Positions 10,129-17,717 of a stretch of DNA of 39,313 nucleotides are shown one piece after another (position 1 is the first letter of the stretch; each line of letters starts with the position of its first letter). The stretch lies in contig NZ_JNZA01000051.1 of the NCBI RefSeq assembly GCF_000717345.1, positions 1 to 39,313 on the forward strand, read 5' to 3'. A program made the position numbers and the translations under genes. The stretch comes from Streptomyces lydicus. GTDB lineage: Bacteria; Actinomycetota; Actinomycetes; Streptomycetales; Streptomycetaceae. Below the pieces are notes generated by a model. It did not search any database. It saw only the letters and a program-made list of their open reading frames with translations, and was not told where the DNA came from.

Positions 10129-11703
10129 ATGATGAGTGACGCAGACGTAGTGGTGGCGGGGGGCGGCCCGGTGGGGCTGATGCTCGCCTGCGAACTGGCC
10201 CTGGCAGAGGTCTCGGTGATCGTCCTGGAGCGGCTCACCGAGGTGGACACGAAGATCAAGGCGGGAGCGATCAACTCCCCCAGCGCGGAGGCGTTCTATC
10301 GGCGCGGCATGCTGCCCGGCCTGGCCGCGGCGCAACGCGAGGCCGTCGAGAGGTTCAGCTCGTTCCTGCGGCAGCGGCAGGCCGCGGGCGCCCCGGGGGT
10401 GCAGGCGCCGCCGAGGTTCGCCGGGCACTTCGCCGGCATCATGCTGCGCGGCGACCGGCTGGACGAGTCCGATCCGGACTTCGACGGGCCCGGCCCGGCC
10501 GGCGAGGTCGGCCTCGTTCCCCAGGAGGTCCTGGAGCGGCTGCTCGCCGCACGCGCCGCCGAACTCGGCGTCGAGCTGCGCCGCGGGGTGACGCTCACCG
10601 GCTTCGACACCGGCGAGGACGGCGTGACCGTGCACACCTCCGAGGGGACGCTGCGCACCGGCTGGCTCGTCGGGTGCGACGGCGGCCGCAGCACCGTCCG
10701 CCGGCTCGCCGGCTTCCCGTTCCCCGGTACCGCCCCCGAGATCACCGGCCACCAGGCCCTGGTGGAGATGACCGGCGCCGAGAAGCTCGGGGCGGGCTGG
10801 AACTGGACGGAGACCGGCACCTACGTCCACGGCCCGATGCCCGGCCGGATCCTCACCGTGGAGTTCGACGGCCCGCCCGCGGACCGCGAAGCCCCCGTCA
10901 CCGCCCAGGAGTTGGAGGAGTCCCTGCGGAAGGTCTCCGGTGTCGAGGAGGTGCGGATCCACCAGGTCCTCACGGCGACCCGCTTCACGGACAACGCTCG
11001 TCAGGTGACGGACTACCGGGCGGGGCGGGTGCTGCTGGCCGGTGACGCGGCGCATGTGCACGCCCCGTTCGGCGGCCAGGGACTCAACCTCGGTATCGGG
11101 GACGCGATGAACCTGGGCTGGAAACTGGCCGCGACGGTACGCGGCTGGGCTCCCGACGGACTGCTGGACACCTACACCGCCGAACGGCATCCGATCGGTG
11201 CGTGGGCCCTGGACTGGACCCGCGCCCAAGTGGCGCTGATGCGGCCGGAGTCGCACGCCCGGGCACTGCGCGAGGTGATCGCCGAGCTGACCGGAACGGT
11301 CGACGCCACCACCTTCTTCGCCAAGAAGATCTCCGGTGTGTGGCAGCGGTACGACCTGCCGGGCGACCATCCGCTGACCGGCCGCAGCGTGCCCGACCTG
11401 GAGTTCTCCGACGGCAGCCGGCTCGCGGAGCAGCTGCACGGCGGACAGGGGCTGTTGCTCGACCTCACCGATGACGCCGAGCTGCGCAAGCGGGCCACCG
11501 GGTACGACGGCCGGCTCCGGGTGCTGACCGCCGAGTGTCCCGGGCGGCCCGGCCTCGCCGGCCTGCTGGTGCGGCCGGACGGCTGCACCGCCTGGGCCGC
11601 GGACCGCGCCGACGCCTCCGGCTCCGCCGTCCCGGCCGCACCGGACGAGCTGGACGCCGCGCTCCGCCGGTGGTTCGGCACGCCCGCCGACGCGGCGGCC
11701 TGA
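10129..11703 (+). CDS. FAD-dependent aromatic hydroxylase (PheA/TfdB family)
   Basis: A 524-residue group A flavoprotein monooxygenase that would hydroxylate an aromatic compound using NAD(P)H and oxygen. The three family motifs are intact: the FAD Rossmann motif VAGGGPVGLMLACELA near the N-terminus, the DG motif in VGCDGGRSTVRRLAGF, and the GD motif in VLLAGDAAHVHAPFGGQG. The C-terminal thioredoxin-like domain expected for this length follows. Length and sequence style resemble actinobacterial polyketide hydroxylases, rifampicin monooxygenases and related antibiotic-inactivating enzymes, but I cannot choose among them. The start is ATG 10129 or the adjacent ATG 10132; a leaderless transcript is likely. 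It is controlled by the divergent TetR-type gene. No biosynthetic genes adjoin, which favours a detoxification role (inference). Confidence 0.9.
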   Translation: MMSDADVVVAGGGPVGLMLACELALAEVSVIVLERLTEVDTKIKAGAINSPSAEAFYRRGMLPGLAAAQREAVERFSSFLRQRQAAGAPGVQAPPRFAGHFAGIMLRGDRLDESDPDFDGPGPAGEVGLVPQEVLERLLAARAAELGVELRRGVTLTGFDTGEDGVTVHTSEGTLRTGWLVGCDGGRSTVRRLAGFPFPGTAPEITGHQALVEMTGAEKLGAGWNWTETGTYVHGPMPGRILTVEFDGPPADREAPVTAQELEESLRKVSGVEEVRIHQVLTATRFTDNARQVTDYRAGRVLLAGDAAHVHAPFGGQGLNLGIGDAMNLGWKLAATVRGWAPDGLLDTYTAERHPIGAWALDWTRAQVALMRPESHARALREVIAELTGTVDATTFFAKKISGVWQRYDLPGDHPLTGRSVPDLEFSDGSRLAEQLHGGQGLLLDLTDDAELRKRATGYDGRLRVLTAECPGRPGLAGLLVRPDGCTAWAADRADASGSAVPAAPDELDAALRRWFGTPADAAA

Positions 11704-11713
11704 CCACCGGGAA

Positions 11714-11727
11714 CCGCCCGCGGGCGG
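11714..11727. terminator. GC palindrome after hydroxylase gene
   Basis: CCGCCCGCGGGCGG is a perfect 14-bp palindrome 11 nt past the hydroxylase stop codon. It may help end transcription, but the arms meet without a loop, so the call is weak. Confidence 0.3.
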
Positions 11728-11801
11728 CGCCGCGCCCGGCCGTCCGGCCCCGCGCGCGCCGCCCGCCCCGGCTGCCCGCTCCTGCCGGGACGGCTGCCCG
11801 T

Positions 11802-11860
11802 TCCCGCCCTCCCGGCTGCTCTGCTCCCGCCCTTCCGGCTGCTCTGCTCCCGCCCCTCCC
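11802..11860. repeat. 23-bp tandem repeat, 2.6 copies
   Basis: Units at 11802-11824 and 11825-11847 differ at one base; a 13-bp partial copy follows at 11848-11860. Each carries CCCGCCC and GGCTGCTCTGC. It lies in the 225-bp spacer between the hydroxylase and the mycothiol-type enzyme gene. No gene is seen there. Confidence 0.7.
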
Positions 11861-11928
11861 ACCCGGCGTACGCCCCGATCGGTGCGGGCCGACTCCCGAA
11901 GCCGGCTGTCTGGCGCTAGCTTCGGAGC

Positions 11929-12660
11929 ATGACCGTCACCACGCCTGACTTCGCGCACGATGTGGCAGCCGTCCGTGAGGCAACCGAACGGCTGCTGGTC
12001 TCGGTGGGCAAGCTCGACGACGCCGCGGTCGGGGAACCCTCGCTGCTCCCCGGCTGGACCCGCGGGCACGTCCTCGCCCATCTGGCCCGCAACGCGGACG
12101 CCTTGGCCAACCTCCTCACCTGGGCCCGCACGGACATCCGTACGCCGATGTACGCGAGCTCCACGGCCCGGAACGCCGACATCGAACGGGACGCCGACCG
12201 GCCGCTGGCCGCCCATCTGGAGGGCCTGCGGGAGAGCGCCACCCGCTTCGACGCGGCGGCGGACACGCTGCCACGGGCCCGCCGGGCGTTCGAGGTCGAG
12301 ATGCGCAACGGCGTGGTCGAGCGGGCCGACCGGCTGCCGCTGCGCCGCCTCGCCGAGCTCGAACTGCACCACATGGACCTCGGTGTCGGACACACCCTGG
12401 ACCAGCTCCTGCCCGAGTTCGTCGACAGCGAGCTGGCCTTCCTCGCCACGGTCAAGTTCGCCGGCCATCCCGATCTGCCCGCCCTGGAGCTCCGCGCCGA
12501 CGACGGACGCCGCTGGCACACCGGCCGTCCGGACGACGGGGGCGGGGAGGTGGTGGTGAGCGGCCCGGCGCGGGCCCTGGTCGGCTGGCTCACCGGTCGC
12601 GGCGACGGGGTGGAGCTCGACGCTCACGGCGCCGCGCTGCCTGTCGTACCCCCGCTCTAG
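11929..12660 (+). CDS. Maleylpyruvate isomerase-family, mycothiol-dependent enzyme
   Basis: A 243-residue DinB/MDMPI-fold protein. The N-terminal helical bundle is recognisable from LLPGWTRGHVLAHLARNADAL (H47, H51) and the later LAELELHHMDLGVG; one His from the first helix and a Glu-x3-His pair (E143, H147) are plausible metal ligands by comparison with mycothiol-dependent maleylpyruvate isomerase. Family members use the actinobacterial thiol mycothiol for isomerisation or conjugation. The true substrate is unknown; the annotated family name does not prove maleylpyruvate activity. It ends 9 nt before the metallo-hydrolase gene, forming a two-gene operon that may process a mycothiol adduct or thioester in sequence. 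Confidence 0.82.
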   Translation: MTVTTPDFAHDVAAVREATERLLVSVGKLDDAAVGEPSLLPGWTRGHVLAHLARNADALANLLTWARTDIRTPMYASSTARNADIERDADRPLAAHLEGLRESATRFDAAADTLPRARRAFEVEMRNGVVERADRLPLRRLAELELHHMDLGVGHTLDQLLPEFVDSELAFLATVKFAGHPDLPALELRADDGRRWHTGRPDDGGGEVVVSGPARALVGWLTGRGDGVELDAHGAALPVVPPL

Positions 12661-12669
12661 AGTGGATCC

Positions 12670-13326
12670 ATGGGCTACAGCGGAGCAGTCAAGGTCGGCG
12701 GAGCGGCCGACGTGCACGAACTGACCGACCTGATGATCTCGAAGGTCGCGGTCGGACGGATGGACAACAACGCCTATGTGCTGCGGTGCCGCGCGACCGA
12801 TGAGCAGCTGCTGATCGACGCGGCGGCCGAACCCCACACCCTCCTCGCGCTGATCGGCGACAGCGGCATCACGTCCGTCGTCACCACGCACCAGCACGGC
12901 GACCACTGGGGCGCGCTGCGCGAGGTGGTCGACGCGACGGGCGCGCGGACGTACGCGGGCCGGTACGACGCCGAGGGGATCCCCGTCCCGACGGACGTAC
13001 CGCTCGACGACGGCGACACCGTCACCGTCGGCCGGGTCGAGCTGACCGCGCGCCATCTGTCCGGGCACACCCCCGGCAGCATCGCGCTGGTCTACGACGA
13101 CCCGCACGGCGCCCCGCACGTCTTCACCGGCGACTGCCTCTTCCCCGGCGGCATCGGCAACACCTGGGGCGACGCCGAGCGCTTCACGAGTCTGCTCGAC
13201 GACGTGGAGACCAAGCTGTTCGGCGCCCTCCCCGACGAGACCTGGGTCTATCCGGGGCACGGGAACGACACCACGCTCGGCGCGGAGCGGCCGCACCTCG
13301 CGGAATGGCGCAAGCGCGGCTGGTGA
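12670..13326 (+). CDS. Metallo-beta-lactamase-fold hydrolase (glyoxalase II-like)
   Basis: A 218-residue cytosolic hydrolase with all metal-binding motifs of the MBL fold: THQHGDHW (H74, H76, D78, H79), the GHTPGS histidine, the bridging Asp in FTGDCLFPGG, and the last His in VYPGHGND. The motif order and length are those of small glyoxalase II-type thioesterases. It follows the mycothiol-type enzyme gene by 9 nt, so it could hydrolyse a mycothiol thioester made or isomerised by that partner (inference). A strong hairpin follows the stop codon and separates it from the convergent terC. Confidence 0.88.
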   Translation: MGYSGAVKVGGAADVHELTDLMISKVAVGRMDNNAYVLRCRATDEQLLIDAAAEPHTLLALIGDSGITSVVTTHQHGDHWGALREVVDATGARTYAGRYDAEGIPVPTDVPLDDGDTVTVGRVELTARHLSGHTPGSIALVYDDPHGAPHVFTGDCLFPGGIGNTWGDAERFTSLLDDVETKLFGALPDETWVYPGHGNDTTLGAERPHLAEWRKRGW

Positions 13327-13361
13327 CGCGGACGGCTCCGGCGCGCGGGGCCCGAGAGCGG

Positions 13362-13408
13362 CGACGGCGCCCGCCCCCCTCCGTCGGGAGGGGAGGCGGG
13401 CGCCGTCG
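13362..13408. terminator. Strong bidirectional terminator hairpin
   Basis: A 14-bp perfect inverted repeat (13362-13375 with 13395-13408) continues past one bulged A into a 7-bp stem (13376-13382 with 13387-13393) with a 4-nt loop GTCG. It sits between the convergent hydrolase gene and terC. Confidence 0.88.
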
Positions 13409-13429
13409 TGCGAGGCGGGGCGTGGGGCC

Positions 13430-14416
13430 TCAGGCGTCGATGTGCGTCCGGGGCTCCGCCGCGGCCGCGGCCTCCTGCTTCTTCGAGGCGCGCAGGCTGG
13501 TGATCGTCGTGACCACGAGCACCGCGCAGATGACGCCCAGCGAGACCGGAATGCTGATCTCCGGAACCGCCACCCCGGACTCGTGCAGGGCGTGCAGCAC
13601 CAGCTTCACGCCGATGAAGCCCAGGATGACCGACAGGCCGTACGACAGGTGGACCAGCTTCTTGAGCAGCCCGCCGATCAGGAAGTACAGCTGCCGCAGG
13701 CCCATCAGGGCGAACGCGTTCGCGGTGAAGACGATGTACGGGTCCTGGGTGAGGCCGAAGATCGCCGGGATGGAGTCCAGCGCGAAGAGGACGTCGGTGG
13801 TGCCGATCGCCAGCATGACGATCAGCATCGGCGTCAGCAGGCGCCGGCCGTTCTCGACGACGAACAGCTTGGTGCCGTGGTAGGCGTCGGTCGACGGGAA
13901 GCGCTTCTCGACCAGCTTCAGGAAGCGGTTCTCCTCGAACTCCTCGTCCTCCTCCTCGGCCCGCGCCTCCTTGATCAGCTTCCACGCGGTCCAGATCAGG
14001 AACGCGCCGAAGAGGTAGAAGATCCAGGAGAAGTTGGCGATGATCGCGGCGCCGGCGCCGATGAACCCGGCCCGCAGCACCAGCGCGATCAGCACACCGA
14101 CCATCAGCACCCGCTGCTGATAGATGGCCGGGACCGCGAACTTCGCCATGATCAGTACGAAGACGAAGAGGTTGTCCACGCTGAGGGACTTCTCGGTGAT
14201 GAAGCCCGCGAAGAACTCACCGGCCGGCGCGGTGCCGCCGAAGAGCAGCAGCCCGAGTCCGAACAGCGCGGCGAGCGCGATCCAGACACCGGTCCAGATT
14301 CCGGCCTCCTTGAGGGAGACCTCATGGGGTTTGCGTCCGCCGATGAAGAAATCGGCGGCTATCAGGGCGCACAGACCAAGGATGGTCAGCACCCACAGGG
14401 TCAGGGAAACGTCCAC
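13430..14416 (-). CDS. TerC-family membrane protein, probable Mn2+ exporter
   Basis: A 328-residue integral membrane protein with about eight or nine hydrophobic segments. It shows the family landmarks: an Asp-containing ADFFIG segment in the first helix pair, EKSLSVDNLFVF, TDVLFALDSIPAIFG and the Asn of FTANAFALMGLRQ. The charged loop (about 160-190, many Glu) and Ala-rich C-terminal tail are cytoplasmic. The GTG start at 14416 (VDVSLTLW) is chosen because GGAGGAG lies just upstream. TerC relatives export manganese (Alx in E. coli, MeeF/MeeY in Bacillus). The leader carries a probable yybP-ykoY riboswitch, which senses Mn2+, so the sequence and its control agree. It lies 3' of two TerD-type genes on the same strand. 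Confidence 0.93.
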   Translation of the reverse strand: MDVSLTLWVLTILGLCALIAADFFIGGRKPHEVSLKEAGIWTGVWIALAALFGLGLLLFGGTAPAGEFFAGFITEKSLSVDNLFVFVLIMAKFAVPAIYQQRVLMVGVLIALVLRAGFIGAGAAIIANFSWIFYLFGAFLIWTAWKLIKEARAEEEDEEFEENRFLKLVEKRFPSTDAYHGTKLFVVENGRRLLTPMLIVMLAIGTTDVLFALDSIPAIFGLTQDPYIVFTANAFALMGLRQLYFLIGGLLKKLVHLSYGLSVILGFIGVKLVLHALHESGVAVPEISIPVSLGVICAVLVVTTITSLRASKKQEAAAAAEPRTHIDA

Positions 14417-14420
14417 TGCT

Positions 14421-14578
14421 CCTCCGGCAGAGTCGTACGGCACTCACAGCGTCGTCGCTGCCGGAGGTCTCTTCCGCCCCGTTCCGTCCGAGAGGGACGG
14501 GGCCGACGCCCCGGGATCTCGTCACACTCGCAATCCGTGATGACGGGTACGTCGCATCGGGAATACTCCCCTCCGCAC
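14421..14578 (-). ncRNA. Probable yybP-ykoY manganese riboswitch, terC leader
   Basis: Read on the minus strand, the leader holds GGGGAGUA (14571-14564), the conserved first internal-loop sequence of the yybP-ykoY motif, and AAGAGACC (14473-14466), matching the conserved A-rich loop that binds the metal. GC stems lie between them. The segment after the second loop, CCUCCGGCAG (14467-14458), is perfectly complementary over 10 bp to CUGCCGGAGG (14430-14421), which contains the terC Shine-Dalgarno GGAGG. A metal-free fold could therefore block ribosome entry, and metal binding could free it. The motif match is by eye; no covariance search was run. Confidence 0.75.
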
Positions 14579-14661
14579 AAAGAACCGTAAAGGAAGACCA
14601 AGTATTAGTAAAGGACTGGGCAAAGTCGCTGGTCAGAGCGATGTGGGGACCTGGATCGGCG

Positions 14662-16776
14662 CTACGACCGGCGCTCCCGGCGGGCCTCCGCGACGCGGGC
14701 CAGCACCTGGCGCACCACCTGACTGCCCCTGGGGGCGAGCGGCGGCTCGTAGGTCCAGGTGTGGCCCACCCAGGGGTCAACCAGGTGCGCGTCCGGCACC
14801 GGGGTGATCCGCAGCAGGGAGCGCCACAGCGGGTCCAGGACCGGGCCGTACTCCCGGGCCTGGGCACGGTCGGCGACCATCAGCAGATGCACCCCGACCG
14901 CGGGGCCCTCGTCGGCCAGATAGCGCAGCCGGGTCACGGCCCGGTCGTCGAAGCCGTGCGGGAAGTCATGGACGATCAGCAGCTGATCGGCGGTGTCCAC
15001 ATCGGGCGGGAGGGCGTCCGCGGCACGACTGCGGACGGCCATCTGGACGAGGTCCACCCGCCGGGTCAGCCCCTCCAGGACGGTGGCGACGCCCTGCGCC
15101 CCGGGCACCGGGGCGGCGGGCAGCACACCGGTCTCCAGGAGCGGCGCCAGCGCCGGCAGTGCCGTGCCGCCCGGGTCGATGACCTGGACCGCGAACTCAC
15201 CCGCGGGATGGACCGCCAGCATGCGGGCGGCGAGCGCGACGGCGGTCTCCAGGGAGAGCCGGCGCAGTTCCGCCTCGTCCGGCGGTCCGTCGGTCAGCGC
15301 GCTGCCCAGCTCCCGGCGGGCGTAGGCGCGGTCGGGGTCCGGGCCCCTCCAGGCGTAGGTGTCGGGCCCGCAGTCGATCCACAGACCGCGCTCCAGCGGG
15401 AGCCTTACCAGCATCGGGATGCGCAGGTCCCGCACCTCCGGGAGGTGCAGATCGCCCAGGCGCAGCGCCATCGGGCGCTCCTGCGCGGAGCGGTGGGCCT
15501 GCCATACGGGGCTGTCCCACCGGGCGAAGGCGGGCGGCAGGGCGGGCTCGACCACCTCCGACTCGGCGGCGAGCTGGGCGAGGTCCCGGTCGAGGGCGGC
15601 GCGGGCCTGGGTGACGAGGGCGGCATGCTTGTCACGGGCGGTGGCGCGGGCGGCGTCGGCGGCCGTGCCGAGGCGGTTGCGCGGGTCGGAGAGCGCGGTG
15701 TCGAGCTCCTGCTCCAGGCGGGACTCCGCAAAGTCGAACGCGCTGCGGTACGCCGCGACCGACCGGGTCAGGTCCTCGAACATCCCCCAGACCTGGTTGT
15801 AGAGCCGCTCCTCCATGCTCCATCCGGCGGCGTCACCGGCCACCGGGAGCGAGGGGGCGGGTGGGGAGGCGGGGGAGACCGGGTCCCCGGGGGCGCCCAC
15901 CGGGGGCGTGGGGGTTGCCGGGGCGGGGGTGGCGCGGCGCTTGGGGTGGCGGTAGTCGACGGGGGCGCCGGCGGGCGGGGCGGTCGAGGTGGCGCCTTCG
16001 GCCGTCGGCGCGGTGGGTCCCGGGCCGTGCGCGGAGGGGGCGTGTACGGACGGGCCGTGCTCAGCGGGGGCGTGTGCTGAGTGGCCGTCGGATGGCGCCG
16101 GGGGTGCTGCGGCGGCGCGGTCCGCGGCGGGCGGGGTGGTGGTGTCCGGGGCCGGGGGCTGCGGCGCGGCGTGTCCGTCGGGCCGGCTGGCCGCGGCCGG
16201 TGCGGGCGCCGGGACCGCCCGGGCGTGCCCGCGGCCGACCGCTTCCTCGATCTCCGCGGCCAGCTCCGCCGCTTGCGGCAACCCCTGGTCGCGCAGCAGC
16301 GCGGCGAGGCCGTCGGCGTACCCCTGGCCCACGGCGCGCACCTTCCAGGCGCCCGCTCTGCGGTACAGCTCGACGGCGACGACGGCGGATTCGGCGCCCA
16401 ACCCGGTGAGGGTGTAGCCGGCCAGTCCCGTGCCGTCGAGGTCGGTGACCCGGACGGACGGCGGGGCGGCGGCGCCGAAGGTGGTCAGCGCGCCGATCCC
16501 GGTGGGCAGCGCCAACAGCACGCTCACCCGGTGGACGGCGTCCGGCAGCGCGCCGAGGTCCACCGCGAGCCGGTGCTCGGCCGCCGCCTGGCGGGGCACC
16601 TCGATGCCGGTGCGCCGGGGCGCCCCCGGATGGGCCACCGCCTCGGTGCCGGGGAGCCTGCCCTGTGCGTCGCCGAGCGTCACCGCGGCCACGACGGGGC
16701 CGCCCGCCGTGATCCGGATCTCCACCCGCGTCCGGTCCAGTGCGTGGTTCTGGCCCCGGACCAGCTCGGCCGTCAT
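14662..16776 (-). CDS. TerD-domain protein with degenerate FtsK-like C-terminal part
   Basis: A 704-residue cytosolic protein. Residues about 1-180 form a TerD domain (RVEIRITAGGPVVAAVTLGD; YTLTGLGAESAVVAVELYRR). A long Pro/Ala/His linker runs to about 320. The C-terminal 380 residues start with a coiled-coil-like stretch (MEERLYNQVWGMFEDLTRS) and then resemble the strand-helix order of FtsK/HerA-type ATPases: RLSLETAVALAARMLA, EFAVQVIDPGG, and near residue 597 LLIVHDFPHGF, which fits a Walker B position, then GVHLLMVADR. No GxxxxGK[S/T] Walker A is present, so ATP hydrolysis is doubtful. ATG 16776 has AGGGGGAA upstream. It is encoded after terD, and may be a scaffold in the Ter stress complex at the membrane (inference). 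Confidence 0.8.
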   Translation of the reverse strand: MTAELVRGQNHALDRTRVEIRITAGGPVVAAVTLGDAQGRLPGTEAVAHPGAPRRTGIEVPRQAAAEHRLAVDLGALPDAVHRVSVLLALPTGIGALTTFGAAAPPSVRVTDLDGTGLAGYTLTGLGAESAVVAVELYRRAGAWKVRAVGQGYADGLAALLRDQGLPQAAELAAEIEEAVGRGHARAVPAPAPAAASRPDGHAAPQPPAPDTTTPPAADRAAAAPPAPSDGHSAHAPAEHGPSVHAPSAHGPGPTAPTAEGATSTAPPAGAPVDYRHPKRRATPAPATPTPPVGAPGDPVSPASPPAPSLPVAGDAAGWSMEERLYNQVWGMFEDLTRSVAAYRSAFDFAESRLEQELDTALSDPRNRLGTAADAARATARDKHAALVTQARAALDRDLAQLAAESEVVEPALPPAFARWDSPVWQAHRSAQERPMALRLGDLHLPEVRDLRIPMLVRLPLERGLWIDCGPDTYAWRGPDPDRAYARRELGSALTDGPPDEAELRRLSLETAVALAARMLAVHPAGEFAVQVIDPGGTALPALAPLLETGVLPAAPVPGAQGVATVLEGLTRRVDLVQMAVRSRAADALPPDVDTADQLLIVHDFPHGFDDRAVTRLRYLADEGPAVGVHLLMVADRAQAREYGPVLDPLWRSLLRITPVPDAHLVDPWVGHTWTYEPPLAPRGSQVVRQVLARVAEARRERRS

Positions 16777-16911
16777 CGTCGTTCCCCCTGGTCGTGGTAC
16801 GTCCCGGGCCGGCCCGGGCACAGGCCCGGACGCGGCGGCGCGGCCCGGGTGCGCGCTGCCACGACGGTGCGTACTGCGGACGCTCCGCCCTTCGCACAGT
16901 GCGTACCGCGG

Positions 16912-16954
16912 GCGGTGCGTCCTGCCTGCGGTGCGTACTGCCTGCGGTGCGTCC
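16912..16954. repeat. 16-bp tandem repeat at the end of terD
   Basis: GCGGTGCGTCCTGCCT (16912-16927), GCGGTGCGTACTGCCT (16928-16943) and GCGGTGCGTCC (16944-16954) run directly into the terD stop codon at 16955-16957. Further degenerate GTGCGTAC copies occur back to about 16865. They fill much of the 178-bp gap to the next TerD gene. Confidence 0.65.
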
Positions 16955-17533
16955 TTACAGGTGCGGCAGGATCGCCGGCACCAGGTCCTGGAAGGTCCGG
17001 CCGACAGAGGGCTCACCGATGGCGGTCATCTGCCAGCCGGTGGCCGTCCGGTGGACCTTCGACATGACCTGTGCGGTGTAGTCGCCGCCGCCCGTGAGGG
17101 TGTAGCGGGCCAGCTCCTCGCCGGTGGTCTCGTCGACCAGCCGGCAGAAGGCGTCCTGCACCTCGGCGAAGCTCTGGCCGGTGAAGGAGTTGACGGTGAA
17201 GACGATCTGGTCGATGTGCACCGGCACCCGCGCCAGGTCGACCAGGATCGCCTCGTCGTCGCCGCCCTGGCCCGCGCCGCCGACGAGGTTGTCACCGGTG
17301 TGCCGGACCGCGCCGTCGTCGCTGACCAGATGCTGGAAGAAGACGACGTCTATCGGTTGCCGGCCGGCGAAGAGCACCGCCGAGGCGTCGAGGTCGATCT
17401 CGTTGGTCCGCCTGCCGAACAGGCCGCGGCGCGGCGCCGAGCGCCACCCCAGCCCCATCCGCACCGCGGTCAGCGTCCCTCCGTCGGACTTCTGCAGGCT
17501 GATGCCCTGCCCCTTGGACAAATTGACCGACAC
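16955..17533 (-). CDS. TerD-family tellurium resistance/stress protein
   Basis: A 192-residue single-domain TerD protein. It begins VSVNLSKGQGISLQKSDGG, the usual TerD N-terminus, and has the Ca2+-binding-type acidic motifs NEIDLDASAVLF and GDDEAILVDL. It ends with FQDLVPAILPHL. GTG 17533 is preceded by AGAGGGGA at good spacing; upstream codons in frame are not supported. TerD proteins are cytosolic, bind calcium and act in stress and tellurite resistance, and in Streptomyces some affect development. It is the first gene of a minus-strand series with the large TerD-type gene (178 bp later) and terC. Confidence 0.92.
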   Translation of the reverse strand: MSVNLSKGQGISLQKSDGGTLTAVRMGLGWRSAPRRGLFGRRTNEIDLDASAVLFAGRQPIDVVFFQHLVSDDGAVRHTGDNLVGGAGQGGDDEAILVDLARVPVHIDQIVFTVNSFTGQSFAEVQDAFCRLVDETTGEELARYTLTGGGDYTAQVMSKVHRTATGWQMTAIGEPSVGRTFQDLVPAILPHL

Positions 17534-17648
17534 GCGCCGTCCCCTCTCTGTACTGTCCCCGCCCAGCTCTCCGGCGGCCCCCTCGACCCTACGCACGACC
17601 GCGGGGCGCGGGCGCCCACGGCCCGCGTTTTGTGGCGTTTCTGAGACA

Positions 17649-17680
17649 CCGGGCCGGGCGCGCCGCCGCGCCCGGCCCGG
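17649..17680 (-). terminator. uvrB terminator hairpin
   Basis: A perfect 14-bp GC-rich stem (17649-17662 with 17667-17680) with a 4-nt loop lies 38 nt past the uvrB stop codon and upstream of terD. It is a good candidate for separating uvrB transcription from the ter genes. Confidence 0.75.
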
Positions 17681-17717
17681 GGACCGCGCCCCGGCCCTCA
17701 ACTCGCCCCGGTCCCCC

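Noticed and set aside
10108..13296. 1062-codon minus-strand frame
   Set aside because: It runs antisense across three well-supported genes (hydroxylase, mycothiol-type enzyme, hydrolase).
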